Shown here piece after piece: positions 23,623-31,839 of a stretch of DNA of 32,785 nucleotides. Positions within the stretch are counted from its first letter, which is position 1. Each line of letters opens with the position of its first letter. Made by a program: the position numbers and the translations under genes. Under the pieces are notes generated by a model. That model did not search any database. It saw nothing but the letters and a program-made list of their open reading frames with translations, and was not told where the DNA came from. Source of the DNA: Chitinophagaceae bacterium (GTDB taxonomy: Bacteria; Bacteroidota; Bacteroidia; Chitinophagales; Chitinophagaceae); assembly GCA_025933775.1 (NCBI GenBank), contig JAICZH010000032.1, positions 1 through 32,785 of the forward strand, read 5' to 3'.

Positions 23623-24858
23623 TCATTTATGAATAATGGCATCATATACTTTTTTATATTTTTCAATTGCATTTTCAAGTGAATAAAATTCCTGCGCGCC
23701 ATTCCTGATTTCATTTGAATCAAAATGCGCAGCGCATAACGCTTCAATGGCTTTTATATAATTTTCATTATTGAAATTATTAACCACAATTCCCGAATGA
23801 TATTTTGTTACAATTTCTGCAACGTCTCCTACGCCTGAATTGGTAATTACGGGAATACCCATTGCCATTATTTCTGCATGTTTCGTGGGCGAAGATGATT
23901 GTTTGGAATAACATGGCTTAATAAAAAAAACAGAATAATTGCTCAGCGACAGAAATAATGGAACCTGCTGCCGGCTTGCATTTTGCACAATTATTTTTTG
24001 CGGCTGTATTCCGAAATGCAATGCCTTATTATAAATAATTTCTTTACCCTGAGGTGATATAAATAAAAATTTTGCATTGGCAATCTTATCGGAAAGATGC
24101 TTACACAATTGCATCATTTCATCAGTAAGATACCAACCGCCGATAGAGCCAAGATAGCTGACAATACAATCATCTTTATGAATGTTTAATCGCTGCCTCA
24201 ATGCATCTTTTAATTGCAAGTTTATTTTGCATGGACTGAACAACTCCATATCTACACTGCATGGAATTACCTCAAGAATAGTTTCTTTTTTGCAATGAGG
24301 AAGCTGCTTAATAATTTTTTCAGCCACATAAGTAAGGCACATCATTCCATCGCAGTTTTCAATTTCTTTCTTTTCCGTTTTTTTGAAATAGTTATAAATT
24401 TCCCGGTAAAAAAAAATTTTATTGTTCCACATGCCGCCGTCAATTCTGCTGTCTGCATAAAATTCTCTTATATCATGTAAAAATTTTATTCCGAATTTTT
24501 TTTTCATCCATAAACCAATCAAAGACGGAATGCCGGCGCGGGTATGAACCATATCAAATTTTTCTTTTGTATGCAATTGCTTTGCTTTTTTTTTCAACAT
24601 CCATACATCATACACTGAAGAAAGCACAGGAGGTTTTTTATGATAAGGAATAGGCTCCCATTTTATTGAAAAGTTTTCGAGTGTTTTTTTAATATTTTTT
24701 TTGTGCAGATTAAATGCATCCCGTTTTTCGCAACTTAAAATAGTGAATTGATAGCCATGTTTTGTAAGACCCGTGAGATATGGAATTACCTGGCTTTGGC
24801 CCAGCGGATCGGTCATACCATCATAAGAAATAAAAAGTATGTTCGCTTTGTTTTTCAT
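23623..24858 (-). CDS. Glycosyltransferase, GT4-like
   Basis: 411-residue GT-B fold protein. The N-terminal FISYDGMTDPLGQSQVIPYL run and the C-terminal SPTKHAEIMAMGIPVITN stretch (acidic donor-binding helix) are typical of GT4 enzymes in Bacteroidota surface glycan loci. A middle segment with YLGSIGGWYLTDEM marks the linker and start of the donor domain. It overlaps the upstream asnB-like gene by 4 bases (ATGA arrangement), implying coupled translation. The sugar donor cannot be read from sequence. Confidence 0.83.
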   Translation of the reverse strand: MKNKANILFISYDGMTDPLGQSQVIPYLTGLTKHGYQFTILSCEKRDAFNLHKKNIKKTLENFSIKWEPIPYHKKPPVLSSVYDVWMLKKKAKQLHTKEKFDMVHTRAGIPSLIGLWMKKKFGIKFLHDIREFYADSRIDGGMWNNKIFFYREIYNYFKKTEKKEIENCDGMMCLTYVAEKIIKQLPHCKKETILEVIPCSVDMELFSPCKINLQLKDALRQRLNIHKDDCIVSYLGSIGGWYLTDEMMQLCKHLSDKIANAKFLFISPQGKEIIYNKALHFGIQPQKIIVQNASRQQVPLFLSLSNYSVFFIKPCYSKQSSSPTKHAEIMAMGIPVITNSGVGDVAEIVTKYHSGIVVNNFNNENYIKAIEALCAAHFDSNEIRNGAQEFYSLENAIEKYKKVYDAIIHK

Positions 24859-26732
24859 TGCTGCTTGTTATTTTCATGAAGCCACCAATGCAAAATGATA
24901 ATCGCCCAAAGCCTGTTATATAAATAATCGTGTCCTTTCAAATATTGATTTTTTATTTTTTGAACTGCTTCATATTTTAAAATATTATGTTGCTCAATCA
25001 TTTCTTTACAAACATATTTATCCAGCAAATATTTTAAATCGCCTTTGAGCCATTTGTGCAAAGGCAGGCTGAATCCCTGTTTGGGCCTGTTAAAAATTTC
25101 TTTCGGAATAAAATCATACAAAGTTTCTTTCAAAAGATATTTCATTACGCCGTCTTTAATTTTAAACTCACGGTGAAGGCTATACGCAAATTCAATAATC
25201 CGGTAATCAAGCAAAGGAACTCTTGCTTCGAGAGAATAATACATGGAGGCACGATCTACTTTCACCAGCAAATCATCGGGCAGGTAATAATTAAAGTCCC
25301 AAACGGATTGGTTTTCTTCGCTGCTTAATCTTTTTGATGAAACTTCCATAGTATTTAAGCGTTCAAAATCAAAATCATTATTGATTAATATATCATACAA
25401 TTCATTTTCTTTAAAAAAATATTGCTCTTGCGAAAAAATATGACTCTTTATATTTTGATTGCTGTAATCAAACAAATTTCCTGCTCGCTGGTATTTATCA
25501 TTCATCAGTTTGGATGCGGCAAACAGCCCATGTTTCATGGGTTTCAGCCATTTATTGGAAAGCCTTTTGGCCCACGTGTACATGCCATAACCCATAAACA
25601 ACTCATCGCCGCCATCGCCGCTTAATGCAACGGTTACATATTTTTTTGCAAGCCGGCTTACCATTCGCGTTGGCAATGCAGATGAATCGGCAAATGGCTC
25701 ATCATACACATTGGGAATGGATTCAATAAGTTCCAATACTTGTTGTTCGGCTACATTAAATTCATGGTGTTCTGTATTTAAATATTTAGCCACTTGCAAA
25801 GCATATTTCGATTCATTAAATCTTCCGTTGCCAATGGCAATGTTGAATGAATTTATTTTTTGCGAACTTACTTTGCTTGCAATGGCAGTAATAAGGCTGC
25901 TGTCAATTCCGCCGCTTAAAAAAGTTCCGATGGGCACATCGCTTACCAATTGCTTTTCTACTGAATCAAATAGTAAACCTGTTAATATTTTTTTTGCTTC
26001 GTTTTCATTGCATACCGATTTTTTTTCAATGCGCGATTCCAGATTCCAGAATGGAATAATTGCAGAATGAATGTTTTTAAAGTTAGAACTATTTATATCC
26101 ATCTGCAGATAATGCGCCGCCGGAAATTTTTCTACATTGTTGTAAATGGTGAATGGATGCGGAATGTAGCCCAAATGCAAAAAGTATGGAATTACATTTT
26201 TATTAACCGTTAATTGATTTCCTTTTATTGAGCGAATCACTTTTAATTCGGATGCAAAAATGAAATCTGTTTCATCAAAATAGATAAATAAAGGTTTTAT
26301 TCCTGCATGATCTCTGCAAAGTGTTATTCTATTTTTTTCTGTATCATAAATTGCTAAAGAAAACATTCCGTTAAGTTGTGCGAAACAATCTGTGCCCTGT
26401 TCTGCAAACAACTCTACAATAACTTCTGTATCGGATGTGGTTTTTAGTGAAGCACCTTTATCTTTCAGTTGTAATTTCAATTCTTTGAAATTGTACACTT
26501 CGCCGTTGAAAACAATGGCATACCTGCCATCATTAGAAAACATAGGCTGGTTGGCGCTTTCACTCAAGTCTAAAATAGAAAGTCTCCTGTGGCTTAGCCC
26601 TAAATTTTCATCTTCGGTAAAATAAAATCCTTCCGCATCGGGGCCGCGATGCTGCATTAAACCGGTAGCTTTTTTTAATTGATTCAGTTTAATGTTTTTT
26701 GTTAATGAAATATATCCTGCAATACCGCACAT
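24855..26732 (-). CDS. asnB: AsnB-type glutamine amidotransferase / asparagine synthetase, copy 2
   Basis: 625 residues. Glutaminase domain with Cys2, R50, the canonical N76-G-E-V-Y-N and S-D-T-E; synthetase domain with S273-G-G-I-D-S278 and S-G-D-G-G-D-E-L-F. All expected catalytic residues are present, in contrast with copy 1 where the Glu of NGE is Gln. It overlaps the downstream GT4 by 4 bases and lies 5 bases after the upstream GT4 gene. Likely role: transfer of amide nitrogen to a sugar acid or similar acceptor in the glycan; making free asparagine remains possible. Confidence 0.9.
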   Translation of the reverse strand: MCGIAGYISLTKNIKLNQLKKATGLMQHRGPDAEGFYFTEDENLGLSHRRLSILDLSESANQPMFSNDGRYAIVFNGEVYNFKELKLQLKDKGASLKTTSDTEVIVELFAEQGTDCFAQLNGMFSLAIYDTEKNRITLCRDHAGIKPLFIYFDETDFIFASELKVIRSIKGNQLTVNKNVIPYFLHLGYIPHPFTIYNNVEKFPAAHYLQMDINSSNFKNIHSAIIPFWNLESRIEKKSVCNENEAKKILTGLLFDSVEKQLVSDVPIGTFLSGGIDSSLITAIASKVSSQKINSFNIAIGNGRFNESKYALQVAKYLNTEHHEFNVAEQQVLELIESIPNVYDEPFADSSALPTRMVSRLAKKYVTVALSGDGGDELFMGYGMYTWAKRLSNKWLKPMKHGLFAASKLMNDKYQRAGNLFDYSNQNIKSHIFSQEQYFFKENELYDILINNDFDFERLNTMEVSSKRLSSEENQSVWDFNYYLPDDLLVKVDRASMYYSLEARVPLLDYRIIEFAYSLHREFKIKDGVMKYLLKETLYDFIPKEIFNRPKQGFSLPLHKWLKGDLKYLLDKYVCKEMIEQHNILKYEAVQKIKNQYLKGHDYLYNRLWAIIILHWWLHENNKQQ

Positions 26733-26737
26733 GGTTT

Positions 26738-27829
26738 TTAAGAGTTAGAAGGTTGGCCTTCGAGTTCATTATAAAAATTTAAAAGTCCGTTTATATATTT
26801 TTCTTTAGTATAATTTTCTTTTGCAATAAGTTTTCCTTTATCAGAAAATTTTTTTAAATCTATTTTATTGTTTAAAATGTTTGTAACTATATCTGCAAAA
26901 CTTTGCGCATTGCGCGGATCAAAAAATAATGCATTGCCCTGTGACACTTCATGAAGCGTTTTTATATCGGATAACAACAGTGGAAGTCCTATTGTCATTG
27001 CTTCTGCAGCAGAAATACCGAAGCCTTCCAGCAATGAGCACATTACAAAAACATCGTAGCGCGGAAGTATTTCAAATATTTTTTCGTGCACGCCCATCAG
27101 TTGTATCGGCAATTGAAACTCGTCTATTTGCTTTTGAAGAGAATCGCGATAAGGCCCTTCGCCGTAAATGTGCAATGAAACATTTTTATTTTGCAACAAC
27201 TTAAAAGCATTAATCATCAATTGATAATTTTTTACATCTTTCAAATTACCGACAGCAACAAGTTTTAGCTCACCAGGCAGCATTTCATAATTAATTTCAT
27301 TTTTAAAAAAATCATCATTTACAAAATTGTACAATACTTTTTTTCTTCCTTTTATGCCGATTGAATTATCAAAATCATCAAGTGCTTCCTGCGACGGCGA
27401 AACGATGGCTTGTTCTTTTTTATAAGTAAGCATATCTAACAGTCGCGTATAAACGCTGTACCATTTATGCCGGTAAATGCCTGCCGTCATTATAGTTGCG
27501 AGGCTAAAAACCTGGCGTATTTTTTTGCTACAGGCGAGCCTTGATATAATTACACTCCAATACAAAGTAGCGTGAACAATGTGTACTTTATTTTCTTTTA
27601 TTATTCTTTTGAGCTTTCGTACGCTTTGCAAAATATTTTTTTTGCCTTGCATGTTGAGGCAATAAATTTTATCATGGCTTAATTCATTTTCAGTAAAAGC
27701 ATTGCCGGGTTTTAATGTAACAATAATAATGTTATAATGATAATGAACCTCTTTCAAAGACGCCACCAGCATCACTTCTGCCCCTCCTCTTTCTAGCGAA
27801 TCAATGATATAAAGAATGGTTTTTTTCAT
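26738..27829 (-). CDS. Glycosyltransferase, GT4 family
   Basis: 363-residue GT-B enzyme with the N-terminal acceptor-side motif SLERGGAEVML, a donor domain starting at KLVAVGNLKDVKNY, and the E-G-F-G-I-S-A-A-E (E-x7-E) helix followed by GLPLLLSD. No membrane helix is seen. It shares 4 bases with the flippase upstream and is 5 bases before the second asnB-like gene, so it is embedded in a single translation-coupled run. Confidence 0.88.
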   Translation of the reverse strand: MKKTILYIIDSLERGGAEVMLVASLKEVHYHYNIIIVTLKPGNAFTENELSHDKIYCLNMQGKKNILQSVRKLKRIIKENKVHIVHATLYWSVIISRLACSKKIRQVFSLATIMTAGIYRHKWYSVYTRLLDMLTYKKEQAIVSPSQEALDDFDNSIGIKGRKKVLYNFVNDDFFKNEINYEMLPGELKLVAVGNLKDVKNYQLMINAFKLLQNKNVSLHIYGEGPYRDSLQKQIDEFQLPIQLMGVHEKIFEILPRYDVFVMCSLLEGFGISAAEAMTIGLPLLLSDIKTLHEVSQGNALFFDPRNAQSFADIVTNILNNKIDLKKFSDKGKLIAKENYTKEKYINGLLNFYNELEGQPSNS

Positions 27830-29115
27830 GCTTCAGCAGAATGTAAAATTGGTTTCCAATATTTTTTTGTTGAAATAATTGTGAAAAGCATTACAATAAA
27901 ATAAGTGCAGCAAACTGAAACACATGCTCCCCGTGAACCAAAAAATTGTATTAAAAAATAATTGCTGAAAAGGCTTATGACAAGAGACAAACACGCCAGT
28001 ATCAACAATATTTTTTTGTGTTTAAAATACAAAAGAAAAGTATAGAGAAAAGTAGTTATTGCCCAGAAAAAATATCCCGAAGAAAGAAAATAAAAATAAC
28101 GAATGCCGGGCCAGTAATTATTATTAATGAAAAAGTGATAAATTAATGGAACGCTTAAAAGAAGCGATGCGAAAGCGAAAAACATAAGGCCGGTATAAAC
28201 CAAAAATTGTTTTTTTATACGGGCATAATCTATTATTTTTTGGGATAAAATTTCATTGAGTTTTGGAATCATGTATTGAATAAGAGCGCTGGAAAATGTA
28301 ATGAGAATACTTCCGAATACACAAGCCATCCCGTAAATACCTACTTCAGAATTATTTTTTGTAATGCCTGCTAAAAAAAAACTATCTGATGAAAAAAGGC
28401 AAAACATACTCAGTTGCATCATGATTATAGGCACACTATATTTTAATTCATCATAAATAATTTTCTTTTTTATACATCCCGATAAAAGGCCATTACTGAT
28501 AAAAAAATAAATTGCATATAACGTAATAATTCCTCCGGCGATAAGAATACCGGAAACTCTTCCTTTCCATGTCCATGAAAATAATACGATAAGAATTATG
28601 GCAAGCCCTAATTCGATGATTATTTTTATCATATTTACTTTCATGTATTTTGTTGCATCATTGCGGTTGCGTATAAGAAGAATTAAAAACTCATAACAAA
28701 AATTCAAAAAAGCAGCGAGGGGAATGGCCCAAATAAACATAGAAGGAAATGAAAACGATTCAGATAAAAAATTACGGCATAGAAAAAAAACAAAAAAAGT
28801 AAACGCAGTCATTACAGCAGATATGGTAAAGCCCGTAGTGCAAAAATCATTAAACTCTTTTTTACCAAGTTTAAAATAATCAGCGGAAGCCGATTGCAAT
28901 ACGCCAAGATTTATAAAAGGCGCTACAAAAATAATAGCCTGGCCAAACAGGCTTAACAATCCATTATCCGCAGGTGATAAATATTTTGGGTTTGTAAAAA
29001 GAGGCAATAAAAGAAAAGATAATCCTTTACCAAAAAAATTGGTAAGTGTATAAATCCCGATCGCTTTTATATCAGGGCTTTTATGCGCTTGTTTTAAAAA
29101 TTGGACTGCAGCCAT
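27826..29115 (-). CDS. Oligosaccharide flippase, Wzx/MOP superfamily
   Basis: 429-residue membrane protein with about twelve hydrophobic segments, beginning with a G-I-Y-T-L-T-N-F-F-G-K-G amphipathic entry followed by a Leu/Phe-rich helix typical of polysaccharide transporters. It is expected to flip undecaprenyl-linked repeat units across the inner membrane. Sequence motifs are weak in this superfamily; the call rests on topology, length and location between glycosyltransferase and acyltransferase genes. Confidence 0.82.
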   Translation of the reverse strand: MAAVQFLKQAHKSPDIKAIGIYTLTNFFGKGLSFLLLPLFTNPKYLSPADNGLLSLFGQAIIFVAPFINLGVLQSASADYFKLGKKEFNDFCTTGFTISAVMTAFTFFVFFLCRNFLSESFSFPSMFIWAIPLAAFLNFCYEFLILLIRNRNDATKYMKVNMIKIIIELGLAIILIVLFSWTWKGRVSGILIAGGIITLYAIYFFISNGLLSGCIKKKIIYDELKYSVPIIMMQLSMFCLFSSDSFFLAGITKNNSEVGIYGMACVFGSILITFSSALIQYMIPKLNEILSQKIIDYARIKKQFLVYTGLMFFAFASLLLSVPLIYHFFINNNYWPGIRYFYFLSSGYFFWAITTFLYTFLLYFKHKKILLILACLSLVISLFSNYFLIQFFGSRGACVSVCCTYFIVMLFTIISTKKYWKPILHSAEA

Positions 29116-29188
29116 TTAAATTTAGGAAATACCGTAAACTATAAACGAATAAAAGCAGAAAAACTTATGTAGTGAAGCGCCAAAAAAA

Positions 29189-29752
29189 TTATATACCATC
29201 TTTAATAAATTTTGCCGGTATTCCTCCCCACAGCTCTCCCGACGGAATATTTTTGGTAACTACAGCAGAAGCCGCAACCACCGCGTGTTTGCCGATAGTA
29301 ACTCCTTTTACAATCGTTGCTTTGGAAGCTATCCACACATTTTCTTCAATAATAACCGGAGCCGTACTAAATTTTTGATCGTGCAATGTGGAATTAGTAT
29401 GAATTATATGATCCTGGTCTCTTATTACCACCATTTCTGCAACAAGACAATTTTTATTTATTGTTATTTTTTCTTTTGAAGTGATAACGCAGTTTCTTCC
29501 GATAAAAGAATTATCAATGGTAAGATGGCCTGTGGAATCAGTAATAATTTGTGTGCCAAAAGAAATTTTTGAATTGATAATTTTCAATTGGCCTCCTTTA
29601 ATGCACACAATATTGCAGCGGCTTTCAATCTTTGTTTTAAAATCAATAACGATCCCCGGATACAATAGTTTTAACTTTAGAACCCGCAATATTTGCAACA
29701 GACGGAAAAAATTTTTGAATACAAATCTTAAAATTTTTGAAATAATATTCAT
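29189..29752 (-). CDS. Left-handed beta-helix (hexapeptide) acyltransferase
   Basis: 187-residue protein. The C-terminal half is a hexapeptide repeat beta-helix (IASKATIVKGVTIGKHAVV, then A-S-A-V-V-T-K-N-I-P) ending in the G-G-I-P-A-K cap that marks CysE/WbbJ-like acetyltransferases. The N-terminal ~25 residues form a basic amphipathic stretch. It probably O- or N-acetylates a sugar of the glycan. It is the first gene on the minus strand of the block, with a 73-base gap before the flippase. The acyl acceptor is unknown. Confidence 0.85.
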   Translation of the reverse strand: MNIISKILRFVFKNFFRLLQILRVLKLKLLYPGIVIDFKTKIESRCNIVCIKGGQLKIINSKISFGTQIITDSTGHLTIDNSFIGRNCVITSKEKITINKNCLVAEMVVIRDQDHIIHTNSTLHDQKFSTAPVIIEENVWIASKATIVKGVTIGKHAVVAASAVVTKNIPSGELWGGIPAKFIKDGI

Positions 29753-29885
29753 TGGTAAGAAATCATTTAAGAATCAGTTTATTCATTTAGAAAAATTTTA
29801 TTGAATGCTAACGTATTTTTTATGAAAAGATTGCAACATCCTTTTATGGAGATAAAGTTTTAGAGCGCTGATTTATTTTCTATCT

Positions 29886-29893
29886 TATATTTG
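29886..29893 (+). promoter_or_regulatory. Candidate -7 box for the divergent glycosyltransferase-like gene
   Basis: TATATTTG is a perfect TAnnTTTG match, about 54 bases before the ATG at 29947. No TTG is found at the matching upstream distance. Confidence 0.4.
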
Positions 29894-29946
29894 AAACCTA
29901 TGCGAGCGCAACCTAATAAACTCGTATATGATTTACCGTTTCAAAT

Positions 29947-30996
29947 ATGGATTTTACAAATTTAAAAATAGGTTATGTGCCCTATTTGCCCGATCTCTCC
30001 CAGCCGGGAGACAGAAGAAGATTTCCCCATTTTGCTAAAAGAAATAACATCTCTTTTGAAATTGCCCATGCAAATAAAGAATACGACATTGTTTTATTAA
30101 CTGCTTCTGCAAACCTTAGCCGGTGGCTTATTTACAAAAAGAAACATCCGCAAACAAAATTTATTTTTGAAATGGTGGACAGCTTAATTTTTTCACCAAC
30201 ACTTTTCAATACTTTATTTAAAGGAATAGGATGGTTTGTGCTTGGGAAGGAAACGACACTTTATTTCAATTACCGGAAATTGGTTATTAAATGGCTGAAG
30301 GCTGCCGATGTAGTTCTTTGCTCGAGCAATGAATTAAAAAATATTATTGATAAATGGAATGACACGGTAATAGTAACATGGGATTACATGGAAAACGAGT
30401 ATCCCTTTTGCAAAAAAGATTTTTTAATTAATGGTAAAATGAAATTAGTGTGGGAAGGGCAGAGTGTAGTGCTATCGCAATTTTTATATTTTAAAAATGT
30501 TTTAAAAAAAATAAACTCATTTTGCGAGTTACATATCATTACCAATGAAACATATCCTAAATACGGCAAGCTCATAAATAAAAAAGTAAGTAATGTATTA
30601 AAACAATTGCCCATTGAAACCATTTTTCACAAATGGAATCTTAAAAATAATAGCAACATATTTAGCCAATGCGATTGCGGTATTATTGCACTCAATAAAA
30701 AAAATCTGTTTGGATGGCATAAGCCCGGTAATAAATTAATTTCATTTTGGTTTACAGGATTGCCAACAGTGGTATCGGCCACACCAGCCTACAAAGAAAT
30801 AATGAATAAAGCCGGCGAAAATCTGTATTGCGATAATGATGAAGAATGGACAACAAAAATTCAAATCATAAAAAATATGACGGCTGAAGAAAGAGAAACG
30901 CTTGCAAAAAAAAATTGTGCCTTTGTACAAAATAATTATTCCGATAAGAAGCTGGATATGATTTGGAAAAATGTATTTGAAAACTATTTAAAATAA
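29947..30996 (+). CDS. Glycosyltransferase-like protein (GT-B fold)
   Basis: 349 residues. It begins with a G-Y-V-P-Y-L-P-D strand-loop, then EYDIVLLTASANLSRW and a K-x-I-F-E-M-V-D-S strand typical of the first Rossmann domain; the second domain starts near MKLVWEGQS and contains the donor-site region HKPGNKLISFWFTGLPTVVS. No canonical E-x7-E is seen; a Lys-containing version (PGNKLISFW) stands in that place. It faces away from the polysaccharide block and probably belongs to it functionally. The sugar specificity is unknown. Confidence 0.6.
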   Translation: MDFTNLKIGYVPYLPDLSQPGDRRRFPHFAKRNNISFEIAHANKEYDIVLLTASANLSRWLIYKKKHPQTKFIFEMVDSLIFSPTLFNTLFKGIGWFVLGKETTLYFNYRKLVIKWLKAADVVLCSSNELKNIIDKWNDTVIVTWDYMENEYPFCKKDFLINGKMKLVWEGQSVVLSQFLYFKNVLKKINSFCELHIITNETYPKYGKLINKKVSNVLKQLPIETIFHKWNLKNNSNIFSQCDCGIIALNKKNLFGWHKPGNKLISFWFTGLPTVVSATPAYKEIMNKAGENLYCDNDEEWTTKIQIIKNMTAEERETLAKKNCAFVQNNYSDKKLDMIWKNVFENYLK

Positions 30997-31081
30997 AATA
31001 TTTGCGGGTGCAATGATACACGCCTAATCCATTACCACTATTTATTAAAAAAAATATTTACCGGATAAATTATTTATTTTA

Positions 31082-31121
31082 ATACTAAATTATTTAGTAT
31101 ATTTACACTAAAAAAAATAGT
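31082..31121 (+). promoter_or_regulatory. Tandem palindromic operator candidate with -7-like box
   Basis: Site 1 is a perfect palindrome with 9-base arms and one central base (31082-31100; core ACTAAATTATTTAGT at 31084-31098). Site 2, ACTAAAAAAAATAGT (31107-31121), shares 11 of 15 positions with that core. Their centres are 23 bases apart, about two helical turns. TATATTTA at 31098-31105 matches 5 of the 6 fixed bases of TAnnTTTG between and overlapping the sites. This is the layout of a repressor-controlled promoter for the gene at 31146. Confidence 0.5.
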
Positions 31122-31145
31122 TTAGAAATTTAAAACTTTTTACCT

Positions 31146-31760
31146 ATGAACACAAAATCATTGATACAGATACCCGGCTATATTTATAATGAATATCTTT
31201 TAGTAATTAGCCCGCATAGAGAATTGTGGAATAAGATAATGAAAATAAAAGAAAAATTTCATGATGATTACAAAGCGCCCAATGCCTTGTGGAATAAGCC
31301 ACACATTACACTTGTAAACTTTATCCAGTTTGAAATGATGGAAGAAAAAATTGTGAATCGCCTACAAACAATTGGTATGGGCTATAAGCCTTTTAAAGTA
31401 GAATTAAAAAATTTTGGAAGCCATCCAAGCCACACGATTTATATAAATATTGAGAGCAAGCAGCAGGTGCAAAATTTAATAAAAGAATTAAAACCTGCGC
31501 AACAATTATTTAAATTAAATAAAGAAAACAAACCGCATTTTATGAATGACCCTCATATAATCATTGCAAGAAAATTATTGCCGTGGCAATATGAAAAAAG
31601 CTGGATGGAATATAGTCATAAACATTTTACCGGCCGTTTTATTGCAGATGAAATGTTATTGATCAAGCGGCGGGTAGGAAATAAGGCTTATCAAATTGTA
31701 CAGCGATTTGAATTTATGAATTTGCCGGTTGCAACAAGCCAGGGCGAATTATTTATTTAA
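31146..31760 (+). CDS. 2H phosphoesterase-like protein (2'-5' RNA ligase family)
   Basis: 204 residues. Family members have two H-x-T/S motifs flanking a central cleft and act on cyclic phosphates or 2'-5' linkages. Here the first is P52-H53-I-T55-L. The second site reads P136-H137-I-I139-I-A-R, where the usual Thr or Ser is Ile139. Otherwise the beta-rich spacing fits. ATG at 31146 follows the tandem palindromes, and the radical SAM gene begins 79 bases downstream. Activity may be altered or lost if the second motif is truly degenerate; family membership is likely. Confidence 0.72.
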   Translation: MNTKSLIQIPGYIYNEYLLVISPHRELWNKIMKIKEKFHDDYKAPNALWNKPHITLVNFIQFEMMEEKIVNRLQTIGMGYKPFKVELKNFGSHPSHTIYINIESKQQVQNLIKELKPAQQLFKLNKENKPHFMNDPHIIIARKLLPWQYEKSWMEYSHKHFTGRFIADEMLLIKRRVGNKAYQIVQRFEFMNLPVATSQGELFI

Positions 31761-31810
31761 AAATATCATTACTAACGGTGATGGTTATACGAAAATAATT
31801 ATAATGATTC

Positions 31811-31826
31811 TATGAATTTATTCATA
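31811..31826. repeat. Palindrome TATGAAT-TT-ATTCATA before the radical SAM gene
   Basis: A perfect 7-base arm inverted repeat ending 14 bases before the ATG at 31840. It could be a hairpin masking translation or a second operator; its sequence differs from the one at 31082. Confidence 0.4.
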
Positions 31827-31839
31827 ACAAAAAAAATTT

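Noticed and set aside
23553-23747. A 64-codon minus-strand frame at the 3' end of the GT4 gene
   Set aside because: It overlaps the GT4 reading frame in another phase, is low in complexity and has no domain features.
31786-31810. AT-rich stretch before the radical SAM gene as a promoter
   Set aside because: No TAnnTTTG or TTG pair at suitable spacing; read-through from the 2H gene is simpler.
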